This document shows positions 29,865 to 35,260 of a DNA stretch of 40,518 bases, piece after piece. Both the position numbers and the translations under genes were made by a program. How positions within the stretch are numbered: position 1 is the first letter of the stretch; the number at the start of each line of letters is the position of its first letter. The stretch comes from a virus. The stretch is from IMG/VR virus record IMGVR_UViG_3300036791_001168, positions 1-40,518 of that record. The stretch is one strand, 5' to 3'. A model generated the notes under the pieces. The model searched no databases and had not been told where the DNA came from. It saw nothing but the letters and a program-made list of their open reading frames with translations.

Positions 29865-30001
29865 GCGGCCGCCCCGTGTTCCTGCGTCCCCTCGAGCAGA
29901 GCTACACACCGTACCGCGAGATGGTCCGGTGGCGCCGCCGCTTCTGGCTCTCAGTCGGTCTGTGGGTTGGCCTGGTTCTCTTCCTGTTTGTCCACCGCTA
30001 A
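29861..30001 (+). CDS. Single-pass membrane microprotein
   Basis: 46 aa: polar N-terminus (LRPLEQSYTPYREMVRWRRR) and a C-terminal membrane segment (FWLSVGLWVGLVLFLFV). Starts at the stop of the previous gene and overlaps the 3' end of the convergent gene at 29951-30169 by 51 bp. Confidence 0.55.
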   Translation: MSGRPVFLRPLEQSYTPYREMVRWRRRFWLSVGLWVGLVLFLFVHR

Positions 30002-30169
30002 CGGAATTGGCCTGATGGTCTGTTCGTGGCTCCACTGCATCAGCTCCATAATCGTGCTGTTGCTGAACAGCTTTCCCCAGCCCTGGTGAGCCACCCAATC
30101 CGCGCAGAGCTCATCGAGTGCCTTGTGCAGCTCGATGTGACGCGCCCGGTGTTCGGCCTCGGTCATCAT
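29951..30169 (-). CDS. Small helical hypothetical protein
   Basis: 72 aa, MMTEAEHRARHIELHKALDE, then helical FSNSTIMELMQWSHEQT and a polar tail. ATG at 30169 overlaps the stop of the upstream gene. The pattern RHxxLHxxLDEL is reminiscent of small conserved phage proteins; function unknown. Confidence 0.6.
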   Translation of the reverse strand: MMTEAEHRARHIELHKALDELCADWVAHQGWGKLFSNSTIMELMQWSHEQTIRPIPLAVDKQEENQANPQTD

Positions 30170-30417
30170 TGCAGAAGAACCTTCAAGACCGCGGAGTTCA
30201 CCTCGCGCGTCTGGTCCCGCGTCTTTTGGCTTGTGCCTATGGTCCCCATCGACAGAACGCAGTTCACTGTCCATATTATGGCGGCAAGTCCGTTGATCCA
30301 ATCCCCGTGCCGGAAGCGGCCGATCGCAAAGCCCACGTTCACTGCGATCAGCAGCAACAGCAGGCGCCTGAGCCAACGGATGTCGCGATCGTATTTCACT
30401 GCTGGGCAATATATCAT
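30166..30417 (-). CDS. Small membrane protein
   Basis: 83 aa from ATG 30417. A membrane segment (LRRLLLLLIAVNVGFAIG) at residues ~16-33 and a second, weaker one (INGLAAIIWTVNCVLSMG) precede a polar tail. No clear Shine-Dalgarno; other in-frame starts lie upstream. Function unknown, a holin candidate. Confidence 0.5.
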   Translation of the reverse strand: MIYCPAVKYDRDIRWLRRLLLLLIAVNVGFAIGRFRHGDWINGLAAIIWTVNCVLSMGTIGTSQKTRDQTREVNSAVLKVLLQ

Positions 30418-30427
30418 AGCCAATGAT

Positions 30428-30682
30428 TCACAGCCCCAACTGCTCCTTGGTTCGACGCAGGAGTTCCCAGCCATCTTCCAGACTCAAGTGCTGCCGCCGC
30501 ATTTCCTTCCAGGTAGCAGGAATCACGGGAGGATGGTCCGTGGGCAACTCCAGCCATTCGGCCTGCTTAAGCCGCGCCCATGCGAGTTTCTTACGGTTCT
30601 CTGGCTTGTTGCGCTCCCGTGATGGCGCGTCTAGCAGCCGCTGAAGCAGAGCTTCTATGTGTTCATAGTCACCGGGGTCCAT
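30428..30682 (-). CDS. Hypothetical protein
   Basis: 84 aa from ATG 30682: MDPGDYEHIEALLQRLLDAP..., basic and helical, with WLELPTDHPPVIPATWKEMR and a C-terminal LEDGWELLRRTKEQ. Four bases after the stop of the upstream gene. No family recognised. Confidence 0.62.
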   Translation of the reverse strand: MDPGDYEHIEALLQRLLDAPSRERNKPENRKKLAWARLKQAEWLELPTDHPPVIPATWKEMRRQHLSLEDGWELLRRTKEQLGL

Positions 30683-30686
30683 CGCT

Positions 30687-31028
30687 TCACCATGTCTGTT
30701 TGATCCGTGGAATGTAATACACGTCTTTGCTGTTGTCCAGAACCTCCGCGAACAGGACAGCGACAATCTCCCTATTCCTGGCTGCGAACTTCTGGCAGGA
30801 AGCCTCATATTCCTGGAGGCATTTTGCGAAGTCGTCATCCGCGTCCTGCAGGCGCCGCGGGATGCGCCGGCCGCGGCGGTTGATCCGCTGTCCGTGAGTC
30901 ATCACCTTATAGAGTATTTGTGCGCGCCGGTCACTTGCCTTCACCATGTCGGCAACAGCCTGAAACCAGCTTTGAAACTCCAGGGATAGGGCCGCGGCGC
31001 GGCGCCTTTCTCTCTCGTCATCTCTCAT
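30687..31028 (-). CDS. Hypothetical helical protein
   Basis: 113 aa from ATG 31028 (ATG 31037 in frame). MRDDERERRRAAALSLEFQS, long basic helix region, then EYEASCQKFAARNREIVAVL. TATAGA precedes the start, nine bases before ATG 31028, and no Shine-Dalgarno is visible. Function unknown. Confidence 0.6.
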   Translation of the reverse strand: MRDDERERRRAAALSLEFQSWFQAVADMVKASDRRAQILYKVMTHGQRINRRGRRIPRRLQDADDDFAKCLQEYEASCQKFAARNREIVAVLFAEVLDNSKDVYYIPRIKQTW

Positions 31029-31084
31029 GCCGGGCATTCTATATCAAATGGCTGTCTACCGCCAGTCAGGCAGAATACCGGTTC

Positions 31085-31294
31085 TCAATTGAACCCATCA
31101 ATCCACCTGCGGACTGCGGCCGGATCGTTGTGCGCCCCATAGAACATCGGCGCAATCCGCAGCCCTATATGGTCTTTAAGGTCCGGATGCTTAGTGAGGT
31201 CTGACATCATCGACGTCATGGCCTCCAGTGGATCTCGAGGCAGATATTCGCGAGCCCGTTTCTTCGCCCACTCAAGATGGTCGTCGCGCGTCAT
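31085..31294 (-). CDS. Small hypothetical protein
   Basis: 69 aa, MTRDDHLEWAKKRAREYLPR ... MTSMMSDLTKHPDLKDH... The pattern DHLxWAKxRAxEYL...A..SM.SDL.KHP is one seen in many phages (small protein of unknown function, often in accessory regions). Natural codon use. Confidence 0.68.
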   Translation of the reverse strand: MTRDDHLEWAKKRAREYLPRDPLEAMTSMMSDLTKHPDLKDHIGLRIAPMFYGAHNDPAAVRRWIDGFN

Positions 31295-31299
31295 AAGCT

Positions 31300-31617
31300 T
31301 TACACCGCTGTCTGGTCACTGCGCCAGAAGATCGAGGAGGCCTCGGACGGCCGGTCCAGCTTACGCTGCACCCTCATCCCCATGCGGAACACCATCCGCG
31401 CCAGTTGGTAGACGTACGTGGGAAGCACCGTGCCGACCGGTACGCCATGTGCGCGCACAATGTCTATCACATAGGCGGACAGTTCCTGGTCGATTTCATC
31501 GTACTCGGCGCCGATCGCTTCGCACATCAGAGCACTGAAAGCCCGATCCTCCCGGGCGCGGGTCACTTCGTCGTCGAACTCCTCGCTGACTGCGCGCATC
31601 GCTTCGCTGATGTTCAT
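31300..31617 (-). CDS. Hypothetical protein
   Basis: 105 aa, MNISEAMRAVSEEFDDEVTR ... with AYVIDIVRAHGVPVGTVLPT and a basic end. Its ATG overlaps the stop of the GIY-YIG-like fragment. No family recognised. Confidence 0.62.
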   Translation of the reverse strand: MNISEAMRAVSEEFDDEVTRAREDRAFSALMCEAIGAEYDEIDQELSAYVIDIVRAHGVPVGTVLPTYVYQLARMVFRMGMRVQRKLDRPSEASSIFWRSDQTAV

Positions 31618-31721
31618 TGTTCAGGTCCTCGTGCCAGCGATTGTTTCGAGTAGCCTATCTTCACGAATTGGGCATTTTCAGTTTCGATGAAGTATACATG
31701 GCCGATCTTTTCGCGGCTCAT
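31614..31721 (-). CDS. Short peptide resembling the start of a T5orf172/GIY-YIG domain
   Basis: 35 aa. GHVYFIETENAQFVKIGYSK has the Y-F-I-x(8)-V/I-K-I-G-x-S-K core of T5orf172-type GIY-YIG nucleases, but the frame ends eight residues later, so the catalytic rest is missing. Both ends overlap neighbouring genes (ATGA on each side). It may be a truncated nuclease remnant or a functional microprotein. Confidence 0.5.
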   Translation of the reverse strand: MSREKIGHVYFIETENAQFVKIGYSKQSLARGPEQ

Positions 31722-32329
31722 CGCCAGTCCCTCAGTCGCTTCGCTCGAGCTTCATTGGCTTCGCCGGTCAGTTTCGCATAGATCAGCGTGTTCTGAATAT
31801 TCACATGTCCTACGTGAGTCTGCACGTCCATGATCGATTCCCTCTTATCGCTCAATAAATGAGTGCAGCAGGTGTGTTTCAACGAGTGCGGATGCGCCTT
31901 TTCTTTCGGGATCTTCGCTATCTCGCAGTATTTTCGCATCAACTGCCAGAGACGCTGCCGGGTGATCCTGCCCCTCTCGCGCGAAGGAAACAGGGGCCCG
32001 TCAGTAATTCCACGCTTTCGAATCCACGCCCTCAAGGCCTGGGCGGCGATCGGAACCACCGCGGCCTCGCCGCTGATCGATCCCTTGAGCCTGTGGATAT
32101 ACAGCCGGTCCAAGTTCAGGGCCGACCCTTGGCGGAAGTCGGTCATCTCCAACTTCCCGATTTCTCCGGCACGCAGACCGTGATGATAGAGCAACCGGAA
32201 TATGGCCCGGTCACGCACATCACGTATGGCGCTGAAAAACCTATCCTTTTCAGGCACTGTCATGTAGACGATCTGTTTTTTGGGTGCGCGTTTTCTTGCC
32301 TTTTTTGGGCTTTTTTTCGCCAGTTTCAC
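31718..32329 (-). CDS. Tyrosine recombinase (integrase), minimal form
   Basis: 203 aa from GTG. Catalytic-domain motifs: Arg53 in GLRAGE, Lys82 in RLKG, His148 in HSLKH, His175 in VGHV and Tyr184 in LIYAKL. The HxLR arginine of the family is Lys151 here. There is no N-terminal arm- or core-binding domain, so length is like FimB/XerD-type minimal recombinases. It would integrate the phage or resolve multimers. Sited at the end of the minus operon and followed by a 216-bp regulatory gap. Confidence 0.85.
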   Translation of the reverse strand: MKLAKKSPKKARKRAPKKQIVYMTVPEKDRFFSAIRDVRDRAIFRLLYHHGLRAGEIGKLEMTDFRQGSALNLDRLYIHRLKGSISGEAAVVPIAAQALRAWIRKRGITDGPLFPSRERGRITRQRLWQLMRKYCEIAKIPKEKAHPHSLKHTCCTHLLSDKRESIMDVQTHVGHVNIQNTLIYAKLTGEANEARAKRLRDWR

Positions 32330-32545
32330 TTTTTGATTGTAACGTAAAACTCAGGCTTATTTTGCGCCCATTTCACCCATATAAACAGCACGAGGCGCGG
32401 CTATTGGCTCCTCCGTAAAGTAAAACTGTGGAAGTGGCGAAATTTGACAAAAAAAGCTCGCTATGTGTGCTTTGGGCGCCCGACCGGCTGCGCCGGCCGG
32501 GCGGGAATGGACACATTTGACACACCCAAAGGGGGGGGTAAAACT
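32330..32545. promoter_or_regulatory. Intergenic region upstream of integrase: repeated GTAAAACT and hairpin
   Basis: No gene is seen. The octamer GTAAAACT occurs three times (32344-32351, 32420-32427, 32538-32545). A hairpin with 10 of 11 paired positions (GCCCGACCGGC/GCCGGCCGGGC, 32478-32502) is nested between CTTTGGG (32470-32476) and CCCAAAG (32525-32531). These are candidates for integrase arm sites, attP or operators. Confidence 0.45.
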
Positions 32546-32839
32546 TCAAAGTCTGGGCTCTATCGCCCCGTCTTCCGAGAATTCATCTCGAGCGGGGATC
32601 GCGAGCCACTCCGCGGAGAGCAGCCGCATCTCGTCATCGCTGAGACCGCGGCGCAGATGCAGGCAGACGGGCCTCCACATCTCGACGCTCTCTCCATTCC
32701 CTACTCCGTGGAGAGCGACGTCCAGCCGGCGCCTGGCTTCCCGGCGCACACCATCTCCCCACCGGTCTGTCGGAACGATCTTAGCCCTTGCGGACACCCT
32801 TGCAATGGAGGCGTGCCACACGGGCCGCCCAGAGTTCAC
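32546..32839 (-). CDS. Conserved hypothetical phage protein
   Basis: 97 aa from GTG 32839. GRPVWHASIARV, ARRRLDVALHGVGNG and HLRRGLSDDEMRLL with EWLAIPARDEF form a pattern I recognise in actinobacterial and other phages, of unknown function. Starts six bases after the stop of the preceding minus gene. Confidence 0.65.
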   Translation of the reverse strand: MNSGRPVWHASIARVSARAKIVPTDRWGDGVRREARRRLDVALHGVGNGESVEMWRPVCLHLRRGLSDDEMRLLSAEWLAIPARDEFSEDGAIEPRL

Positions 32840-32845
32840 CGTGAG

Positions 32846-32962
32846 TCATTTATTGACGGTCAGGATGAGAGACCACTGCTCGTCAAGAGAGCGGTATGAA
32901 TCACTCCCGCCCCTTGCTCTCGCCAGTGGGTGCGTAATCGCATACCCCTGCATTCGGGTCAT
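32846..32962 (-). CDS. Small hypothetical peptide
   Basis: 38 aa from ATG 32962: MTRMQGYAITHPLARARGGS followed by SYRSLDEQWSLILTV. Natural composition and close spacing to the next gene support it, but it is very short and no family is recognised. Confidence 0.42.
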   Translation of the reverse strand: MTRMQGYAITHPLARARGGSDSYRSLDEQWSLILTVNK

Positions 32963-32965
32963 ACA

Positions 32966-33000
32966 TTGTCAAGCTTAAATCAAGAGCGTAGAGTCTACGC
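32966..33000 (+). promoter_or_regulatory. Promoter overlapping a 15-bp palindromic operator
   Basis: TTGTCA (32966-32971), 17 bp, TAGAGT (32989-32994), then six bases to the ATG at 33001. The -10 lies inside GCGTAGA-G-TCTACGC (32986-33000), a perfect odd palindrome with 7-bp arms. Related copies lie at 33332-33343 and 35074-35088. A repressor bound here would block the promoter. Confidence 0.5.
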
Positions 33001-33081
33001 ATGGAGTTTCTATTCGGTCTGGCGATCGTTCTGGCAGCCTTGGTCCTCATTCACAGCTTTGGCTTTCACGGCCGGCGGTAA
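33001..33081 (+). CDS. Single-pass membrane microprotein
   Basis: 26 aa: MEFLFGLAIVLAALVLIHSF then GFHGRR. One membrane segment with a basic C-terminus. Start immediately follows the operator palindrome; there is no Shine-Dalgarno, so it would be a leaderless message. The 3' end overlaps the end of the convergent gene by 16 bp. Speculative as a gene. Confidence 0.4.
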   Translation: MEFLFGLAIVLAALVLIHSFGFHGRR

Positions 33082-33377
33082 GCTTCCCTGCAGGCGACGT
33101 TGACACTCGTGGGATCATCCGGCCTGCCGGCCGCGGTCACCATCGCACTCAGCCCGCATTGCTCACAGGAGAGATGCCAGAGCCCGCACTCTGGCGCCGG
33201 GTACGGAAGCTTGACTAGACAGGTGGGTAGACGGCCGTCCGACACGTCGAGATCGATGCCATTGGGATAGTCCAGGATTGGGATCGCACTGCGCTTTGCC
33301 GCGGCCCGATGGGTGGAAGTGGATTTCCATTCGTAGAGTCTACACCTCCCACCAGAAACCGGAAAATAAGCCGGCAA
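33066..33377 (-). CDS. Conserved phage protein with CxxC and AGRPDDP motif
   Basis: 103 aa from TTG 33377; the start is uncertain because no ATG is in frame. The conserved part is the C-terminal half: LPYPAPECGLWHLSCEQCGL then VTAAGRPDDPTSV and C near the end. I recognise this pattern (LPYPAPxCGxxxxxCxxCGxxxxVTxAGRPDDPxSV) as a widespread small phage protein, probably zinc-binding, of unknown function. Confidence 0.65.
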   Translation of the reverse strand: MPAYFPVSGGRCRLYEWKSTSTHRAAAKRSAIPILDYPNGIDLDVSDGRLPTCLVKLPYPAPECGLWHLSCEQCGLSAMVTAAGRPDDPTSVNVACREAYRRP

Positions 33378-33423
33378 TCCTATTTTCCGGTTCGGTGGTA
33401 TTTTGCCGCTACTTTGCCGCTAC
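33357..33423. repeat. 12-bp inverted repeat followed by tandem 11-bp direct repeats
   Basis: AACCGGAAAATA (33357-33368) and TATTTTCCGGTT (33381-33392) are perfect inverted arms around a 12-base loop. Directly downstream TTTGCCGCTAC occurs twice in tandem (33402-33412 and 33413-33423), followed by the degenerate TTTGGTGCC. Located between divergent genes (33377 minus, 33531 plus), so probably regulatory. Confidence 0.7.
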
Positions 33424-33470
33424 TTTGGTGCCTCGTAGTTGGCGTCCGCGGAGCAAAAATATCCGTAACC

Positions 33471-34117
33471 TCAACAAACCAACTGTCTACCCACTGTCTA
33501 AATTGTCCCCCCTGTGGTATTGTTCTATCCATGTCAAAATTCACGGAATGGCCCACGAAGGAACCAGCCGCGCAACGTATTGGCGTGAGCGTCAAGACGC
33601 TCGAGCGCATGGCCGATGCCGGCAAGATCGAGCAGAAGATGCGCCCGCGCGTAGGAGGAACCCCACAGGCGATATTCAACCCGGAGGATGTGGAACGGGA
33701 AGCCGCCAAGCGCGCCCAGGCTTATGTCATGACGGAAAAATCGGATAGCCTCGCGAAGACACTATCCGAGACGGTGGAGCACTTCACCAAGGCTAACGGG
33801 ACTGCCCCTCCGGGGACAGCAAGCTTACCTGCGGTACGGAGTGGGGAGATGGTCACCTGGTCCCACCCGGCCGCGGAACTCGCGCAGCAGCTCGCCGCCG
33901 CGGCCGCCGTTCGCGTGCCGATCGCCGACAAGCCGCGCGTCACCATGTTGGAGGCGATTTCCCTTGGATTCACCCGTGAGAACCTGCGCGAGCTCGTGAG
34001 GACAGGCGAACTCGCGAATATGGGTACGCCGCACCGGTTCCGGTTCCGTAGGCGTGACCTCGACGCGCTATGACGGGATGGACAATTTAGACACTGGCTG
34101 GACAGTTAGTTTGTTGA
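33471..34117. repeat. 38-bp inverted repeat bracketing the two-HTH regulator gene
   Basis: Left arm 33471-33508 and right arm 34080-34117 are inverted copies that match at 34 of 38 positions, including a perfect 14-bp core TGTCTAAATTGTCC (33495-33508) and its complement (34080-34093). The left arm lies 22 bp before the ATG of the HTH gene and the right arm begins 6 bp after its stop. Confidence 0.82.
33531..34073 (+). CDS. DNA-binding regulator with N- and C-terminal HTH domains
   Basis: 180 aa from ATG 33531. N-terminal TKEPAAQRIGVSVKTLERMA with GGTPQAIFNPEDVERE is a MerR/excisionase-like winged HTH; C-terminal VTMLEAISLGFTRENLRELV with HRFRFRRRDLDAL is a second HTH_17-type domain; a low-complexity Ala-rich linker joins them. 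TATTGT lies seven bases before the ATG and no Shine-Dalgarno is visible. Flanked by a 38-bp inverted repeat and alone on its strand here, it is the best candidate for a lysogeny repressor or excisionase-type regulator. Confidence 0.75.
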   Translation: MSKFTEWPTKEPAAQRIGVSVKTLERMADAGKIEQKMRPRVGGTPQAIFNPEDVEREAAKRAQAYVMTEKSDSLAKTLSETVEHFTKANGTAPPGTASLPAVRSGEMVTWSHPAAELAQQLAAAAAVRVPIADKPRVTMLEAISLGFTRENLRELVRTGELANMGTPHRFRFRRRDLDAL

Positions 34118-34360
34118 ACTTGCAGCCGAACTTCGCGGTACCGCCGCTGTTTGGGGCTGCGAAAGGTCGACCTCGGCGAGCTTGACGCCGGCAGCCTGAA
34201 GCCGGTGTAGGAGGCCCTGTCCGAGGTGAAGCAAGAAGAGATCACGCTGGCGGCTCTCAGCGTTCGGGCCCGGTGAAGCCAACCGTTCCCGTGCCTGGAG
34301 GGCCGCCCGAATGATCGCTAATTGAGCAATGGTAAATCCCTTCCTCTCGCTCTGATGCAT
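34106..34360 (-). CDS. Hypothetical basic protein, overlapping its upstream gene
   Basis: 84 aa from ATG 34360. MHQSERKGFTIAQLAIIRAA, RDLFLLHLGQGLLHRL and a polar end. It overlaps the zinc-finger gene at 34257-34487 by 104 bp in another frame, which is long for this genome, and its 3' end lies in the right arm of the 38-bp inverted repeat. Either two overlapping genes or one gene with a frameshift. Confidence 0.55.
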   Translation of the reverse strand: MHQSERKGFTIAQLAIIRAALQARERLASPGPNAESRQRDLFLLHLGQGLLHRLQAAGVKLAEVDLSQPQTAAVPRSSAASSTN

Positions 34361-34487
34361 AGAACTTTTCCTGCCTCTGCTGCCAGGCGCACCGTTCGAA
34401 ATCATGGGCGCCTGGCGCATATTCCACCCCGCACGACGCGCAGACCCAGGTGTACGGCTGTCCGCATTGTCTGCATACCCCGTACAT
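34257..34487 (-). CDS. Small zinc-finger protein
   Basis: 76 aa. CRQCGQPYTWVCASCGVEY with FERC after HD gives a plausible zinc site (CxxC, CxxC). The first ~45 residues look conserved (QPYTWVCxSCGVEYAPGAHD); the rest, overlapping the next frame, is less natural. The ATG follows the previous TGA directly. Confidence 0.6.
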   Translation of the reverse strand: MYGVCRQCGQPYTWVCASCGVEYAPGAHDFERCAWQQRQEKFYASEREEGIYHCSISDHSGGPPGTGTVGFTGPER

Positions 34488-34733
34488 TCAGTCCTTTTCG
34501 CTCTGCCGGGCTCGCCGGGCCTCCCGTTCCTTTTCAAAGCGGACGCCGATCATAGCGGCCCACTCCGCGAAAGCCTTCTCACACGCCAGACGTTCGGCCG
34601 TTGTAGACTGCCATCCCTGGCAGTGCTCCCATCCGCAATCGCAAGGCGCGACAATTCTCCCGGCTTCACGCAACTGTTCAACGGTGAGGCCGCTGCGCGC
34701 GGCATATTGGCGTTCGAACTCTTCAGCAGTCAT
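34488..34733 (-). CDS. Small hypothetical protein with CDCGWEHC motif
   Basis: 81 aa from ATG 34733 (TTG 34742 is in frame). MTAEEFERQYAARSGLTVEQ, VAPCDCGWEHCQGWQ and a basic helical tail. The pattern EFExxYAxRSGxTVExLxxxG...CxCxxExCxGW is known in proteobacterial phages and is probably metal-binding. TGA abuts the next ATG. Confidence 0.65.
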   Translation of the reverse strand: MTAEEFERQYAARSGLTVEQLREAGRIVAPCDCGWEHCQGWQSTTAERLACEKAFAEWAAMIGVRFEKEREARRARQSEKD

Positions 34734-34745
34734 AATCCCCAACCC

Positions 34746-35036
34746 TCATTCCTGGCTCAATAGAGGCCTGCAGCGGTCCTTCCGGGCCCTCCGGGTCTCC
34801 AAGGCCTTGGCAGCCCACTGTGGGTAATCGTGGCGCTTGTGGCACGTACTACAGAGGCCTGCCAGATTGTCATCCGTACGATTCCTTGCATCACCATCCA
34901 GGTGGGCCACCTCAATCCGCCGCGGGATGCGGCCGCACCGCTCGCACCGGCCGCCGCAACGCTTGAGGATCCGCGGCCGAATGACAGTCCGCCAATGGTG
35001 ACCGTACAGGTGCTTCAATTCAGGCGCGATTGGCAT
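34746..35036 (-). CDS. HNH endonuclease
   Basis: 96 aa. CERCG (31-35), IEVAHLDGDARNRTDDNLAG and LCSTCHKRHD provide the C-x2-C, AHxxG, N and C-x2-CH-x2-H elements of an HNH (ββα-metal) nuclease. Small stand-alone HNH proteins near replication genes act in packaging, repair or homing. ATG overlaps the stop of the preceding gene. Confidence 0.85.
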   Translation of the reverse strand: MPIAPELKHLYGHHWRTVIRPRILKRCGGRCERCGRIPRRIEVAHLDGDARNRTDDNLAGLCSTCHKRHDYPQWAAKALETRRARKDRCRPLLSQE

Positions 35037-35260
35037 CAGTTCTCCAGGGGTGGCTCACCCGGTGAGCCAGGGGTCGTAGACTCTACGAGTTCAGGAACTC
35101 GTACAGCGTACGAGGGGTCCAGATCGCGGTGGGACCACCCCTGGCCGTCCTGGTAGCCGTGGCCGGCATACGGATGGTGTTTCCAGTCTTCAGGCGCGTG
35201 GGCGCGCTTATTCGCGCAAGCAGGGCAGGTTTTCAGCGGCACAGTTGAAGCATCTTCCAT
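35036..35260 (-). CDS. Small CxxC hypothetical protein
   Basis: 74 aa from ATG 35260. CPACANKRAHAPEDWKHHPY followed by AGHGYQDGQGW, a pattern I know from phage small proteins. The last 20 codons contain four consecutive palindromes. It overlaps the upstream replication gene by 53 bp. Function unknown. Confidence 0.65.
   Translation of the reverse strand: MEDASTVPLKTCPACANKRAHAPEDWKHHPYAGHGYQDGQGWSHRDLDPSYAVRVPELVESTTPGSPGEPPLEN
35051..35114. repeat. Run of four consecutive perfect palindromes
   Basis: TGGCTCACC-C-GGTGAGCCA (35051-35069), TCGTAGA-C-TCTACGA (35074-35088), TACGAGTTC-AG-GAACTCGTA (35084-35103) and CTCGTAC-AGC-GTACGAG (35098-35114), with arms of 9, 7, 9 and 7 bp. AGGGGT hexamers occur at 35046, 35069 and 35113. 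They lie in the coding sequence of the small CxxC gene, next to the replication gene. Confidence 0.75.

Noticed and set aside
32444-32978. Plus-strand open frames across 32.4-33.0 kb
   Set aside because: Composition is unnatural and the minus-strand gene at 32546-32839 matches a known phage pattern.
33357-33392. 12-bp inverted repeat as a terminator
   Set aside because: No T-run after either arm; it lies between divergent genes, so an operator is more likely.
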